64,000 nt of DNA from Mycolicibacterium crocinum. Lineage in GTDB: Bacteria; Actinomycetota; Actinomycetes; Mycobacteriales; Mycobacteriaceae. Each line of letters opens with the position of its first letter. The stretch's first letter is position 1. Below the pieces are notes generated by a model that did not search any database, had not been told where the DNA came from, and worked only from the letters and a program-made list of their open reading frames with translations. Positions 29,380 to 38,413 of this stretch are shown one piece after another. A program made the position numbers and the translations under genes. Location of the stretch: assembly GCF_022370635.2 (NCBI RefSeq), contig NZ_CP092362.2, positions 2,542,001 through 2,606,000 of the forward strand. Reading direction: 5' to 3'.

Positions 29380-29931
29380 CTACAGCCGCAGCGCCATGAC
29401 GTAGTCGTGTTCGAGGTGTGGCCCCATGGGGGCCGTCTTGGTGCCGACGACGGCGAACCCGTGTTTGCCGTAGAACCGTTGCGCGCGATGGTTTTTCTGG
29501 TTGACCCCCAGCCAGAGACAGCGCGCTCCGGCGCGCGATGCGTGGGCCACGGTGGCGCCCATGAGTGCGGCGGCCACCCCCGAACCGTGGCTGTCTTCAC
29601 GGACGTAGAGCTTGGACAGCTCCACGGCAGGTCGCATCGTGATCGCCTCGGCGACGTCGGGGTCGGTGCCGGCACCGTCGATCAGCATGGCGTAGCCGAC
29701 GATTCGGCCGCCGGTGCGAGCGGCGAGCACGGTGCGCGACGGGTCGGCCAGGTACTCGGCGAATCGTTCGGGCGACAGGTTGGCGGAGATGAAGGCCGCG
29801 ATCGCGGCGGGCGGCGAGGTCGGTGGGCACGCCAGCGGAAAGGTGGCGGCCGCCAAGCCGGCGAGTTCGCCGGCGTCGACGTCGACGGCGGTGCTGATCC
29901 GCAGTGTCGGGACACCAGACCTCGGGGTCAC
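29380..29931 (-). CDS. GNAT-family N-acetyltransferase (Rv2669-like)
   Basis: The 183-residue protein has the GNAT core: LSKLYVREDSHGSGVAAALM is motif A with the acetyl-CoA pyrophosphate loop, and NQKNHRAQRFYGKHGF is motif B. The substrate is unknown. The frame is open to 29994, but the GTG at 29931 is preceded by GGGAGG at five-base spacing and gives a length closer to the tuberculosis orthologue. It lies between the hybrid regulator and the divergent DUF5994 gene. Confidence 0.85.
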   Translation of the reverse strand: MTPRSGVPTLRISTAVDVDAGELAGLAAATFPLACPPTSPPAAIAAFISANLSPERFAEYLADPSRTVLAARTGGRIVGYAMLIDGAGTDPDVAEAITMRPAVELSKLYVREDSHGSGVAAALMGATVAHASRAGARCLWLGVNQKNHRAQRFYGKHGFAVVGTKTAPMGPHLEHDYVMALRL

Positions 29932-30069
29932 GATCGCCTCCCTCAGCCACCAGGCAACTCGCGTAGCATTGCGACTACCGGCGGTACGTCGCATATGGCT
30001 ATTTAAGCCGTGTCATCGCTGAGCCGAAGGATATAGCGGCCGGTTCACGGCCAAGATTGGAGCGTCGTC

Positions 30070-30510
30070 ATGACGCCACAGCAGACACGGAAGAATTGTC
30101 AGAATTCGGCGGTGCCGGCGAGCACACCGCGGTTGCGGTTGAAGCCCAAGGCGCCTCGCAGCGGGAGTGTCGACGGGGCGTGGTGGCCGCACTCCGATGA
30201 TCTCGCAGCAGAATTGCCAGATCTGTTGGCTGTGCTCTCGGTGAGGCTCGGCGGGATCGACCGGGTGTTGTACCGGATGGACGCGTGGACCAACACCCCG
30301 CGCAGACTCGTCGTCGGCGACCGTGCGGTACGACTCGATGGCTACCGGCTGCAGGTTATCAACACGATCGAAGTTCTCGGACTCGACCGGGGTCGGATCA
30401 CCCTTCTGGTGGTCCCGCCACACACCGACGCCGACGATGCTCACACCACCATGATGGCTGCCGCGCATGCGATCTCGGCTCAGGAGGAGAAGGTCTCCGC
30501 GGGCCTTTGA
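30070..30510 (+). CDS. DUF5994 family protein
   Basis: This 146-residue soluble protein contains the DUF5994 core: LRLKPKAPRSGSVDGAWWPH, then LAAELPDLLAVLSVRLG and RVLYRMDAWTNTPRRLVVG. The family is conserved in mycobacteria and often appears in several copies, but its function is not known to me. The ATG has GGAG eight bases upstream. It is divergent from the GNAT gene. Confidence 0.82.
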   Translation: MTPQQTRKNCQNSAVPASTPRLRLKPKAPRSGSVDGAWWPHSDDLAAELPDLLAVLSVRLGGIDRVLYRMDAWTNTPRRLVVGDRAVRLDGYRLQVINTIEVLGLDRGRITLLVVPPHTDADDAHTTMMAAAHAISAQEEKVSAGL

Positions 30511-30575
30511 TGTCCGCGACTGTTGAGAGCAAGGCCGATGTCGCCCTGCTCGTCGAGATGGTCCGGATCGACTGA
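30510..30575 (+). CDS. Possible tiny ORF coupled to the DUF5994 gene
   Basis: A 21-codon frame starts at an ATG that overlaps the DUF5994 stop (TGATG) and reads MSATVESKADVALLVEMVRI before the last residue and stop. The overlap is the type used for coupled translation, but the peptide has no recognised family. It may be a remnant of a longer gene or a chance frame. Confidence 0.2.
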   Translation: MSATVESKADVALLVEMVRID

Positions 30576-30662
30576 AATCACTTCCTGCGCAACAAAGTCG
30601 TTCCGTGACGGGAGACGAGCGGGCGACCCCGGCGCGCCGATTCCGGAGTCAGCGTACTGGTT

Positions 30663-31154
30663 TCACAGGTTCCACTGGGCCAGATGCTCACCGGTGTGCG
30701 GATTGATCAGGACCACGGTGGACACCAGATCGCGGTAGCAGTCCCAGAACACCCGACCGCCGACGGTCGAGCCCTGGGGTGCGTTCTGTAGCGCGTATTG
30801 CAGTGCGTCCGGCGCGTCGGAGTTCCGCGGTAGGTAGGCGTCGCCGGTCTGGGTGACACCGCGGAAGGAGAACGTCGTCGCCAGCACGGACGGGTTCGGC
30901 ACCGCGATCGGCCGCACCACGACGGTGCCGGAGTAGATCTGGAAACGCGGGGAGTGCGGGGGATAGCCGAACCCCGGCGGGACGTCGGACGGCTGGATAT
31001 CAGTGACGGTGACGTCGGCGATGATCCCGTTCGTCTGTACCCGCAGCGTGTCGCCGAGTCGTCCGATCGGCGCGTCGACCGCGGCGGCCGGGGCAACGCT
31101 CCCCACGGCCACGAGCGCCAGTACGGCCAGCACCACAGACAGTAGAGAACGCAC
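30663..31154 (-). CDS. Exported DUF1942 / MPT63-like protein (Rv2668 position)
   Basis: This 163-residue protein has a clear signal peptide (residues 1-25, cleavage after PAAA or AAAV region) and a body resembling the secreted immunogenic protein MPT63. Matching features are PIGRLGDTLRVQ at the mature N terminus, a beta-rich middle and a C-terminal GGRVFWDCYRD...HLAQWNL pattern like the FDV...W ending of MPT63. The function of MPT63 itself is unknown; it has an immunoglobulin-like fold. Its position after the GNAT gene matches the exported protein Rv2668. The 88 bases between 30576 and 30662 hold nothing recognisable. Confidence 0.72.
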   Translation of the reverse strand: MRSLLSVVLAVLALVAVGSVAPAAAVDAPIGRLGDTLRVQTNGIIADVTVTDIQPSDVPPGFGYPPHSPRFQIYSGTVVVRPIAVPNPSVLATTFSFRGVTQTGDAYLPRNSDAPDALQYALQNAPQGSTVGGRVFWDCYRDLVSTVVLINPHTGEHLAQWNL

Positions 31155-31298
31155 GTGCTCCTCCTCACCCCCACTTGAGATGATGGCACATCCCCGCAGT
31201 CAGCTGTCGGGTCGCTGGGAAGGTGGGCGGTCCGAGTTTGGCCGCCTTGCCAGCGGGTACGTCCGCTCGACCGGTAGGGCGGGTGGACGGAGAGCTGC

Positions 31299-34200
31299 GT
31301 GGGCATTCGGCGTTGGATCGAAGAGTGGCCGGTGTACCGGCAGTTCACCGGATCGGATCCGATGGGCAAGGCTGCTGCCGTGCAGTCCCGCAGATCGGCG
31401 ACGCTGCAGCCCCGAACCGCGACCGCCGACCGGGTGGTGAGTTCGGTCTGCCCGTATTGCGCGGTCGGCTGCGCGCAGCACGTCTATGTGCGCGACGAGA
31501 AGGTCGTTCAGATCGAAGGCAATCCGGACAGCCCGGTGAGCCGCGGCCGGTTGTGCCCGAAGGGGGCCGCGAGCCTGCAGCTGACGACCGGTGAGGGCCG
31601 GCTGCACCAGGTGCTCTATCGGCCGCCGCATGCCACCGACTGGCAGCCGCTCGATCTCGACACCGCCATGGACATGGTGGTCGACCGAATCCTGGCGACC
31701 CGGGACGAGACCTGGCAGCAGGAGGTCGATGGCAAGCGCACCGCGCGCACGATGGGCATCGCCAGCCTGGGTGGGGCGACGCTGGACAACGAGGAGAACT
31801 ACCTCATCAAGAAGCTGCTCACCGCACTCGGGGTGGTGCAGATCGAGAACCAGGCGCGGGTGTGCCACAGTTCGACCGTTGTCGGGCTGGGCAGTTCGTT
31901 CGGACGCGGCGGGGCCACCACCTTCCTGCAGGACCTTCCGCACGCGGACTGCATCGTGATCGAAGGCTCGAACTTCGCCGAGTGTCATCCGGTCGGCTTC
32001 CAATGGGTGATGGAGGCCAAGGCCCGCGGCGCGGTGGTCATCCACGTCGACCCGCGGTTCACCCGGACCAGCGCACTGGCCGACCTGCATGTGCCGATCC
32101 GCGCCGGATCCGATATCGCCTTCCTGGGTGGCATCATCAATCACGTTCTCTCCCAAGACAAGTACTTTCGCGAGTTCGTGGTGAACTACACGAACGCGGC
32201 CACGATCGTCGACGAGAAGTACACCGACGCCGACGATCTCGACGGCCTGTTCAGCGGCTTCAACGCCGACGAGCGGCATTACGACAGTGAGGACTGGCAG
32301 TACGAGGGAATGAGTGTGGCCGCGGCCTCGGGCAAGCGCGGCCACGCCAACGGCGATGTCCGGTCCAGCGGGCGCGGCGAGCAACACGGTTCGGGTGGTG
32401 CCGCGATGGACGGCACGCCGCAGCGGGACGAGTCCCTGCAACACCCGCGCTGCGTGCTGCAGATCCTCAAGCGCCACTACGCTCGCTACACCCCCGAGAT
32501 GGTGGCCGAGGTGTGTGGGATCGCGCCCGACGTGTTCGCACGAGTGTGTGACGCACTGACCGAGAACTCCGGGCCGGAGCGCACCAGCGAATTCGTCTAC
32601 GCCGTCGGCTGGACCCAGCACAGCACCGGGTCGCAGTACATCCGCACCGCCTGCATCCTGCAGCTGCTGCTGGGCAACATGGGCCGGCCCGGCGGTGGCA
32701 TCCAGGCTTTACGCGGCCACGCCAGCATCCAGGGATCCAGCGACATCCCAACACTTTTCAACCTGCTACCCGGTTACCTGCCGATGCCGTACGCCGAGCA
32801 CCAGCAGAGCCGTACGGACTTCATCAACGCCGACGCCGCCCGCAAGGGCTTCTGGTCGCAGATGGACTCCTACTTCGTCAGCCTGCTCAAGTCGTGGTGG
32901 GGCGATGCGGCCACCGAGGACAACGACTTCTGCTTCGACTATCTGCCGCGGCTGACCGGTTCGCACAGCACCTATGACACGGTGTTCGAGCAACTGGCGG
33001 GCCGGTGCAAGGGATACTTCCTGCTCGGCGAGAATCCCGCGGTCGGCTCGGCCAACGCCAAAATGCAGCGCCTCGGTATGGCGAATCTGGAATGGCTTGT
33101 GGTGCGCGACTTTTCGCTGATCGAGAGCGCCACCTGGTGGAAGGACGGCCCGGAGATCGAATCCGGCGAACTGCGCACCGAGGATCTGGCCACCGAGGTG
33201 TTCTTCTTCCCGGCCGCCGCGCACACCGAGAAGTCGGGCAGCTTCACCAACACCAACCGGATGCTGCAGTGGCATGAGCAGGCCGTCGAGCCGGCCGGCG
33301 ATGCCCGCAGCGACCTGTGGTTCATGTACCACCTGGGCCGGATCATCCGCCAACGGCTGCACGGCTCAACGGATCCGCGCAACCGACCCATCCTCGACCT
33401 CACATGGGACTATCCCACCGTCGGTGCACTGGACGAGCCGGACGCCGATGCGGTGCTGGCCGAGATCAACGGCTTCGACAGCGACGGGCAGCCGTTGAGC
33501 GCCTACACCCAATTGCGCAACGACGGCAGCACCCGCTGCGGCTGCTGGATCTACTGCGGTGTCTACGCCGACGGCGTCAACCAGTCCGCCCGCCGCAAGC
33601 CGCACACCGAACAGGACTGGATCGCACCGGAATGGGGCTGGGCCTGGCCGGCCAACCGGCGGCTGCTCTACAACCGTGCGTCGGCGGCGCCGGACGGAAC
33701 GCCATGGAGCGAGCGTAAGAAGCTGGTCTGGTGGGACGCCGACGCCGGTAAGTGGACGGGATACGACGTGCCCGACTTCGAGGTCGACAAGTCGCCGGAC
33801 TACCGCCCGCCCGAGGGCGCCAGCGGCATTGAGGCGCTGTCGGGTATCGACCCCTTCATCATGCAGGCCGACGGCAAAGCATGGCTCTATGCGCCGGCCG
33901 GGGTGGTCGACGGGCCGTTGCCTGCGCACTACGAGCCGCAGGACTCGCCGGTGGCCAATGCGCTGTACGGTCAGCAGCGCAACCCGGTGCGATTCACGTT
34001 CCCGGACAAGCACAATCGCTACACGCCGGGGCCGGAGGCCGACGGGGCGAGTGTCTACCCGTATGTGGTGACGACCTACCGGCTGACGGAACATTTCACC
34101 GCGGGCGGCATGTCGCGGTGGTCGCCGTATCTGTCGGAACTCCAGCCGGAGATGTTCTGTGAGATCTCACCGGAACTGGCCGCCGAACGGGGACTGCACA

Positions 34201-34532
34201 ATGGCGGGTGGGCCACCCTGGTCAGTCCGCGCGGGGTGATCGAGACCCGGGTCTTGGTGACCGACCGGATCGCACCGCTTCGGCTGGGTAACAGAGTGGT
34301 TCACCAGATCGGCCTGCCCTACCACTGGGGGCCCAACGGAATCAGCAGTGGGGACGCCGCCAACGAGTTGTCGGCGATCGTGCTCGATCCCAGTTCGCAC
34401 ATTCAAGAGGTCAAGGCGTTCACCGCCGACATCCGTGCGGGACGGCGCCCGCGCGGTCCGGCCGCCGACGCAATGGTGACCGACTATCAGCGGCGGGCCG
34501 GAATCACCGAGCTGACCGGGACGGAGGTGTGA
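31299..34532 (+). CDS. Formate-dehydrogenase-like molybdopterin oxidoreductase, catalytic subunit
   Basis: The 1077-residue protein has an N-terminal [4Fe-4S] motif (CPYCAVGC...RGRLCPKG), the molybdopterin guanine dinucleotide-binding domains and a C-terminal dinucleotide domain (ITELTG at the end). The segment ENQARVCHSSTVVGLG aligns with the active-site loop of E. coli FdnG (selenocysteine followed by histidine). Here the residue, about position 189, is cysteine. There is no obvious Tat twin-arginine signal, so it appears cytoplasmic. A low-complexity insert (about residues 335-370) is atypical. The GTG at 31299 has GGAGAG upstream. It is coupled to the next gene by a GTGA overlap. Formate is the likely substrate, by homology. 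Confidence 0.88.
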   Translation: MGIRRWIEEWPVYRQFTGSDPMGKAAAVQSRRSATLQPRTATADRVVSSVCPYCAVGCAQHVYVRDEKVVQIEGNPDSPVSRGRLCPKGAASLQLTTGEGRLHQVLYRPPHATDWQPLDLDTAMDMVVDRILATRDETWQQEVDGKRTARTMGIASLGGATLDNEENYLIKKLLTALGVVQIENQARVCHSSTVVGLGSSFGRGGATTFLQDLPHADCIVIEGSNFAECHPVGFQWVMEAKARGAVVIHVDPRFTRTSALADLHVPIRAGSDIAFLGGIINHVLSQDKYFREFVVNYTNAATIVDEKYTDADDLDGLFSGFNADERHYDSEDWQYEGMSVAAASGKRGHANGDVRSSGRGEQHGSGGAAMDGTPQRDESLQHPRCVLQILKRHYARYTPEMVAEVCGIAPDVFARVCDALTENSGPERTSEFVYAVGWTQHSTGSQYIRTACILQLLLGNMGRPGGGIQALRGHASIQGSSDIPTLFNLLPGYLPMPYAEHQQSRTDFINADAARKGFWSQMDSYFVSLLKSWWGDAATEDNDFCFDYLPRLTGSHSTYDTVFEQLAGRCKGYFLLGENPAVGSANAKMQRLGMANLEWLVVRDFSLIESATWWKDGPEIESGELRTEDLATEVFFFPAAAHTEKSGSFTNTNRMLQWHEQAVEPAGDARSDLWFMYHLGRIIRQRLHGSTDPRNRPILDLTWDYPTVGALDEPDADAVLAEINGFDSDGQPLSAYTQLRNDGSTRCGCWIYCGVYADGVNQSARRKPHTEQDWIAPEWGWAWPANRRLLYNRASAAPDGTPWSERKKLVWWDADAGKWTGYDVPDFEVDKSPDYRPPEGASGIEALSGIDPFIMQADGKAWLYAPAGVVDGPLPAHYEPQDSPVANALYGQQRNPVRFTFPDKHNRYTPGPEADGASVYPYVVTTYRLTEHFTAGGMSRWSPYLSELQPEMFCEISPELAAERGLHNGGWATLVSPRGVIETRVLVTDRIAPLRLGNRVVHQIGLPYHWGPNGISSGDAANELSAIVLDPSSHIQEVKAFTADIRAGRRPRGPAADAMVTDYQRRAGITELTGTEV

Positions 34533-35443
34533 GCGATATGGACCTGGACAAGATGCTGACGCACGGGGATCCGCCGGGCGACGGCGGTTACCCGGAGGCG
34601 ACACCGCGCTACGGGTTCTTCACCGATACCTCGGTATGTATCGGGTGTAAGGCCTGTGAGGTCGCGTGTAAAGAATGGAACCACGTGCCCGACGACGGCC
34701 TGGACTTCACCGGGATGTCGTATGACAACAGCGTCGGCCTCGGTGCGGACACCTGGCGTCACGTCGCGTTCATCGAACAACGCAAGCCGCTGGGCAATCA
34801 GCAGACCGCGGGCCGGGTGGACCTCGGCATGCCCGGCGTGGAAAAGCCAGGGGAGACAGCCACTTCCGAGCCGAGTGCGTTTCGGTGGCTGATGTCGTCG
34901 GATGTGTGCAAACACTGCACGCATGCGGGGTGCCTGGATGTCTGCCCCACCGGCGCGCTGTTCCGCACCGAATTCGGCACCGTGGTGGTGCAGGAAGACA
35001 TCTGCAACGGCTGCGGCTATTGCGTATCGGCCTGCCCGTTCGGAGTGATCGATCAGCGCGCCGGCGACGGACGGGTGTGGAAGTGCACGATGTGTTACGA
35101 CCGCATCGGTGACGGTCTGGAACCGGCGTGCGCCAAGACCTGCCCGACCGACTCGATCCAGTTCGGCGAGCTCTCTGTGCTACGGAAGCGCGCGGAGGCC
35201 CGGCTCGAGCAGCTGCACAGCGCCGGGGTCGCCGACGCACGGCTCTACGGCGAGGATCCCGGCGACGGAGTCGGCGGGACGGGCGCGTTCTTCCTCTTGC
35301 TCGACGAGCCGGAAATCTATGGCCTGCCTCCGGATCCAGTGGTGCCGACGCGGACGCTGCCGGATATCTGGCGCAATGTCGGGATCGCGGCGGTCGGCAT
35401 GCTGGCGGCGTTGGGTGCGACGTTCCTGGGAGGTCGGCGATGA
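34529..35443 (+). CDS. Formate-dehydrogenase-like iron-sulfur subunit with C-terminal membrane anchor
   Basis: The 304-residue protein contains four cysteine motifs for [4Fe-4S] clusters: CIGCKACEVACKEW, CKHCTHAGCLDVCPTGAL, CNGCGYCVSACPFGV and CTMCYDR with CAKTCPTDSI. A single hydrophobic segment at the C terminus (NVGIAAVGMLAALGATFLGG) would anchor it to the membrane, as in FdnH/FdoH. It would carry electrons from the catalytic subunit to the NrfD-like subunit. The GTG start overlaps the upstream stop by four bases, and its own stop overlaps the next start (ATGA). Confidence 0.92.
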   Translation: MSDMDLDKMLTHGDPPGDGGYPEATPRYGFFTDTSVCIGCKACEVACKEWNHVPDDGLDFTGMSYDNSVGLGADTWRHVAFIEQRKPLGNQQTAGRVDLGMPGVEKPGETATSEPSAFRWLMSSDVCKHCTHAGCLDVCPTGALFRTEFGTVVVQEDICNGCGYCVSACPFGVIDQRAGDGRVWKCTMCYDRIGDGLEPACAKTCPTDSIQFGELSVLRKRAEARLEQLHSAGVADARLYGEDPGDGVGGTGAFFLLLDEPEIYGLPPDPVVPTRTLPDIWRNVGIAAVGMLAALGATFLGGRR

Positions 35444-36477
35444 GCTCCAGCGACGAGACGGACGTCCGCCGCAACTACACCGATCCGCCGGACCGGGAAG
35501 CGGTGACCGGGGCGGCTGGGCGAGTCCCGGGGCGGCGCCGACGCGGTCGACGCGGCGAGCGGGCCCTGGTTCCGGATGCGACGTTCGAATCGTATTACGG
35601 CAAACCGATTCTCAATGGCCCCACCTGGTCACCACTCGACATCGCCGGCTACCTGTTCCTCGGCGGACTCGCCGGCGGATCGTCGGTACTCGCTGCCGGG
35701 GCCGAGTTGACGGGACGTCGTCGGCTGGCCATGCCCGCGAAACTCGCTGCGCTGGTGGCGATTCTGACGTCGTTGGTGGCGCTCGTCCACGATCTGGGTC
35801 GGCCCGGCCGGTTCGTCAACATGCTGCGGGTGTTCAAGCCGAGCTCGCCGATGAGCGTCGGGTCGTGGGTGCTGTCGGCCTACGGGCCGCAGGCGGGCGT
35901 CGCGGCGGCGTGCGCCGTCACCGGGTTGTTTCCGCGCACCGGCCGGGTGGCGACGGTGGGTGCCGGGCTGCTCGGGCCGGCGGTGGCGTCCTACACCGCC
36001 GCGCTGATCGCCGATACCGCGGTGCCCGCCTGGCATGACGGTCATCGCGAGATGCCATTCGTGTTCGTCGGATCGGCGGCTGCCGCCGCCGGCGGGCTGG
36101 GCATGGTGGCCGCGCCGCTGCGTGAGTCGGGGCCAGCCCGGCGGGCGGTGATCATCGGGTCGGCCGTCGAGCTCACCGCGTCCGAGATCATGTCGCGCAG
36201 CATGGGCCTGTCCGCCGAAGCGCTGCACACCGGCACCGCCGGACGGCTCGACAAGGCGGCCAAGGCGCTCACGCTCACCGCGGCGGTCACGGCTGCCGCG
36301 GCCGGTCACCGCTCGCGAGGCGCCGCGGTACTGGCCGGCGCTGCCGCACTGGCGGGGTCGGCGTGCACGCGGTTCGCGATCTTCTATGCCGGGGTCGCCT
36401 CGGCGCACGACCCGAAGTACACCGTCGTCCCGCAACGAGAACGTCTCAACCAGAAGGCGCAGACCGTGTCGGCATGA
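35440..36477 (+). CDS. nrfD: NrfD/PsrC-like membrane subunit
   Basis: The 345-residue membrane protein has a hydrophilic, arginine-rich N terminus (about 60 residues) followed by eight or so helices. The pattern [22 protein letters not shown] and [29 protein letters not shown] is characteristic of NrfD-type quinone-interacting subunits. It replaces the cytochrome b subunit of classical FdnGHI. It is expected to pass electrons from the iron-sulfur subunit to menaquinone. Both ends overlap neighbours (ATGA), fixing it in the operon. The ATG at 35440 is chosen for this coupling. Confidence 0.9.
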   Translation: MSSSDETDVRRNYTDPPDREAVTGAAGRVPGRRRRGRRGERALVPDATFESYYGKPILNGPTWSPLDIAGYLFLGGLAGGSSVLAAGAELTGRRRLAMPAKLAALVAILTSLVALVHDLGRPGRFVNMLRVFKPSSPMSVGSWVLSAYGPQAGVAAACAVTGLFPRTGRVATVGAGLLGPAVASYTAALIADTAVPAWHDGHREMPFVFVGSAAAAAGGLGMVAAPLRESGPARRAVIIGSAVELTASEIMSRSMGLSAEALHTGTAGRLDKAAKALTLTAAVTAAAAGHRSRGAAVLAGAAALAGSACTRFAIFYAGVASAHDPKYTVVPQRERLNQKAQTVSA

Positions 36478-38219
36478 CCCTTTCACTTCCGCGCCCCCGC
36501 ATCGCGCCCCGCCCCTTCCCGCCGCGCAGCCGCCCGCTGGGCGCGGCCGTGGTGGACTTGATCGGCACCACCGATCCGAAGCGGATCGGCCAGATGTACC
36601 TGGTGACCTCGTTCGGCTTCTTCATGACCGGTGGTCTGATGGCCCTGCTGATGCGCAGCGAGCTGGCGGTTCCGGGCCTGCAGTTCCTGTCCAACGAGCA
36701 GTACAACCAGTTGTTCACCATCCACGGCACGATGATGCTGCTGCTGTACGCCACGCCGATCGTGTTCGGGTTCGCCAATGTGGTGCTACCCCTGCAGATC
36801 GGTGCGCCCGATGTCGCATTCCCGCGGCTCAACGCATTGTCGTTCTGGCTGTTCGCCTTTGGCGGGTTGATTGTGCTGGCCGGTTTCGTCGTACCGGGTG
36901 GTGCCGCCGACTTCGGGTGGACGGCGTACACACCGCTCTCGGACGCGATGCACTCACCGGGCCCGGGTGGTGATCTGTGGGCGGTGGGCCTCATCGCCTC
37001 GGGGCTCGGCACGATACTGGGTGCGGTCAACATGATCACCACGGTCGTCTGTATGCGATGCCCAGGCATGACGATGTTCCGGATGCCGATCTTCACGTGG
37101 AACATCCTGGCCACCAGCGTGCTGATCCTGCTGGCGTTCCCGCTGTTGACGGCCGCGCTCTTCGGGCTTCTTGCCGACCGGCACCTGGGTGCGCACATCT
37201 ACGACCCCGCCAACGGCGGTGCGATCCTGTGGCAACACCTGTTCTGGTTCTTCGGCCATCCCGAGGTCTACATCGTGGCCTTGCCGTTCTTCGGGATTGT
37301 GACCGAGATCTTCCCGGTGTTCTCGCGCAAGCCAGTGTTCGGCTACAACGGGCTGGTGTTGGCGACGTGGGCGATCACCGTGTTGTCGGTGTCGGTGTGG
37401 GCGCACCACATGTTCGCAACGGGAGCCGTTCTGCTGCCGTTTTTTTCGTTCATGACGTTCCTGATCGCGATACCGACCGGCATCAAGTTCTTCAACTGGA
37501 TCGGCACGATGTGGAAGGGCCGGCTGACGTTCGAGACGCCGATGCTGTTCTCGCTGGGCTTTCTGGTGACGTTCCTGCTCGGTGGCCTGTCGGGCGTTCT
37601 GCTGGCCAGCCCGCCGCTGGACTTCCACGTGACCGACAGCTATTTCGTCGTCGCGCACTTCCACTACGTGCTCTTCGGCACGATCGTGTTCGCCACCTAC
37701 GCCGGGATCTACTTCTGGTTCCCGAAGATGACGGGACGTCTGCTCGACGAGCGTCTGGGCAAGCTGCACTTCTGGCTGACGTTCATCGGCTTCCACACCA
37801 CGTTCCTGGTGCAGCACTGGCTTGGTGACGAGGGTATGCCGCGTCGGTACGCCGACTACCTGCCGTCCGACGGCTTCGAGACGTTGAACATCGTGTCGAC
37901 CATCGGTGCATTCATTCTGGGTGTGTCGGTGATTCCGTTCGTGTGGAACGTGTTTCGCAGTTGGCGTTACGGCGAGGTGGTGACCGTCGACGATCCCTGG
38001 GGCTACGGCAACTCGCTGGAGTGGGCCACCTCGTGCCCGCCGCCGCGGCATAACTTCACCGAGCTGCCCCGGATCCGTTCGGAGCGACCGGCATTCGAGC
38101 TGCACTACCCGCACATGCGCGAACGGATGCGCAAGGAGTCTCACGTCGCGAAGAAGCCGCATGAACATCCCACACCTGCGGATTCCGTCGGCAGTTCGGC
38201 AGGCGGTACCAAGCGCTGA
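36474..38219 (+). CDS. ctaD: Cytochrome c oxidase subunit I (CtaD-like heme-copper oxidase)
   Basis: The 581-residue, twelve-helix protein has the intact metal-binding residues: heme a histidine in [12 protein letters not shown], the CuB/tyrosine site [13 protein letters not shown], and the HFHYVLFGT pair for heme a3 and heme a. It begins [17 protein letters not shown] and ends with a hydrophilic lysine-rich tail. Its ATG overlaps the NrfD stop, so it is translated as the fourth gene of the formate-dehydrogenase-like operon. No subunits II or III are adjacent. It is therefore probably an extra paralogue of the aa3 oxidase subunit of the bcc-aa3 supercomplex; the main ctaD is expected elsewhere. 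Confidence 0.93.
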   Translation: MTLSLPRPRIAPRPFPPRSRPLGAAVVDLIGTTDPKRIGQMYLVTSFGFFMTGGLMALLMRSELAVPGLQFLSNEQYNQLFTIHGTMMLLLYATPIVFGFANVVLPLQIGAPDVAFPRLNALSFWLFAFGGLIVLAGFVVPGGAADFGWTAYTPLSDAMHSPGPGGDLWAVGLIASGLGTILGAVNMITTVVCMRCPGMTMFRMPIFTWNILATSVLILLAFPLLTAALFGLLADRHLGAHIYDPANGGAILWQHLFWFFGHPEVYIVALPFFGIVTEIFPVFSRKPVFGYNGLVLATWAITVLSVSVWAHHMFATGAVLLPFFSFMTFLIAIPTGIKFFNWIGTMWKGRLTFETPMLFSLGFLVTFLLGGLSGVLLASPPLDFHVTDSYFVVAHFHYVLFGTIVFATYAGIYFWFPKMTGRLLDERLGKLHFWLTFIGFHTTFLVQHWLGDEGMPRRYADYLPSDGFETLNIVSTIGAFILGVSVIPFVWNVFRSWRYGEVVTVDDPWGYGNSLEWATSCPPPRHNFTELPRIRSERPAFELHYPHMRERMRKESHVAKKPHEHPTPADSVGSSAGGTKR

Positions 38220-38413
38220 CCATCGTCGGGTCAGCCAATTTGCGAAAAATTTAACGCCGGGGCAGTTTTCTAGGGCGTCACCGCGTAGCGTCTACACCGC
38301 GTCGGGCGAGAGATGAGGCTGCTACACCTGGCGTAGGCGGGCTGGCAGCTGCAGCCGTAAGCGTTGAGACAGCAGCGTGACTTAGCCAGTCCCGCCGGAC
38401 GAATCCTGACGGC

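Noticed and set aside
31860..31866. Selenocysteine at the formate-dehydrogenase active site
   Set aside because: The codon is TGC (cysteine), not TGA, so there is no selenocysteine to explain.
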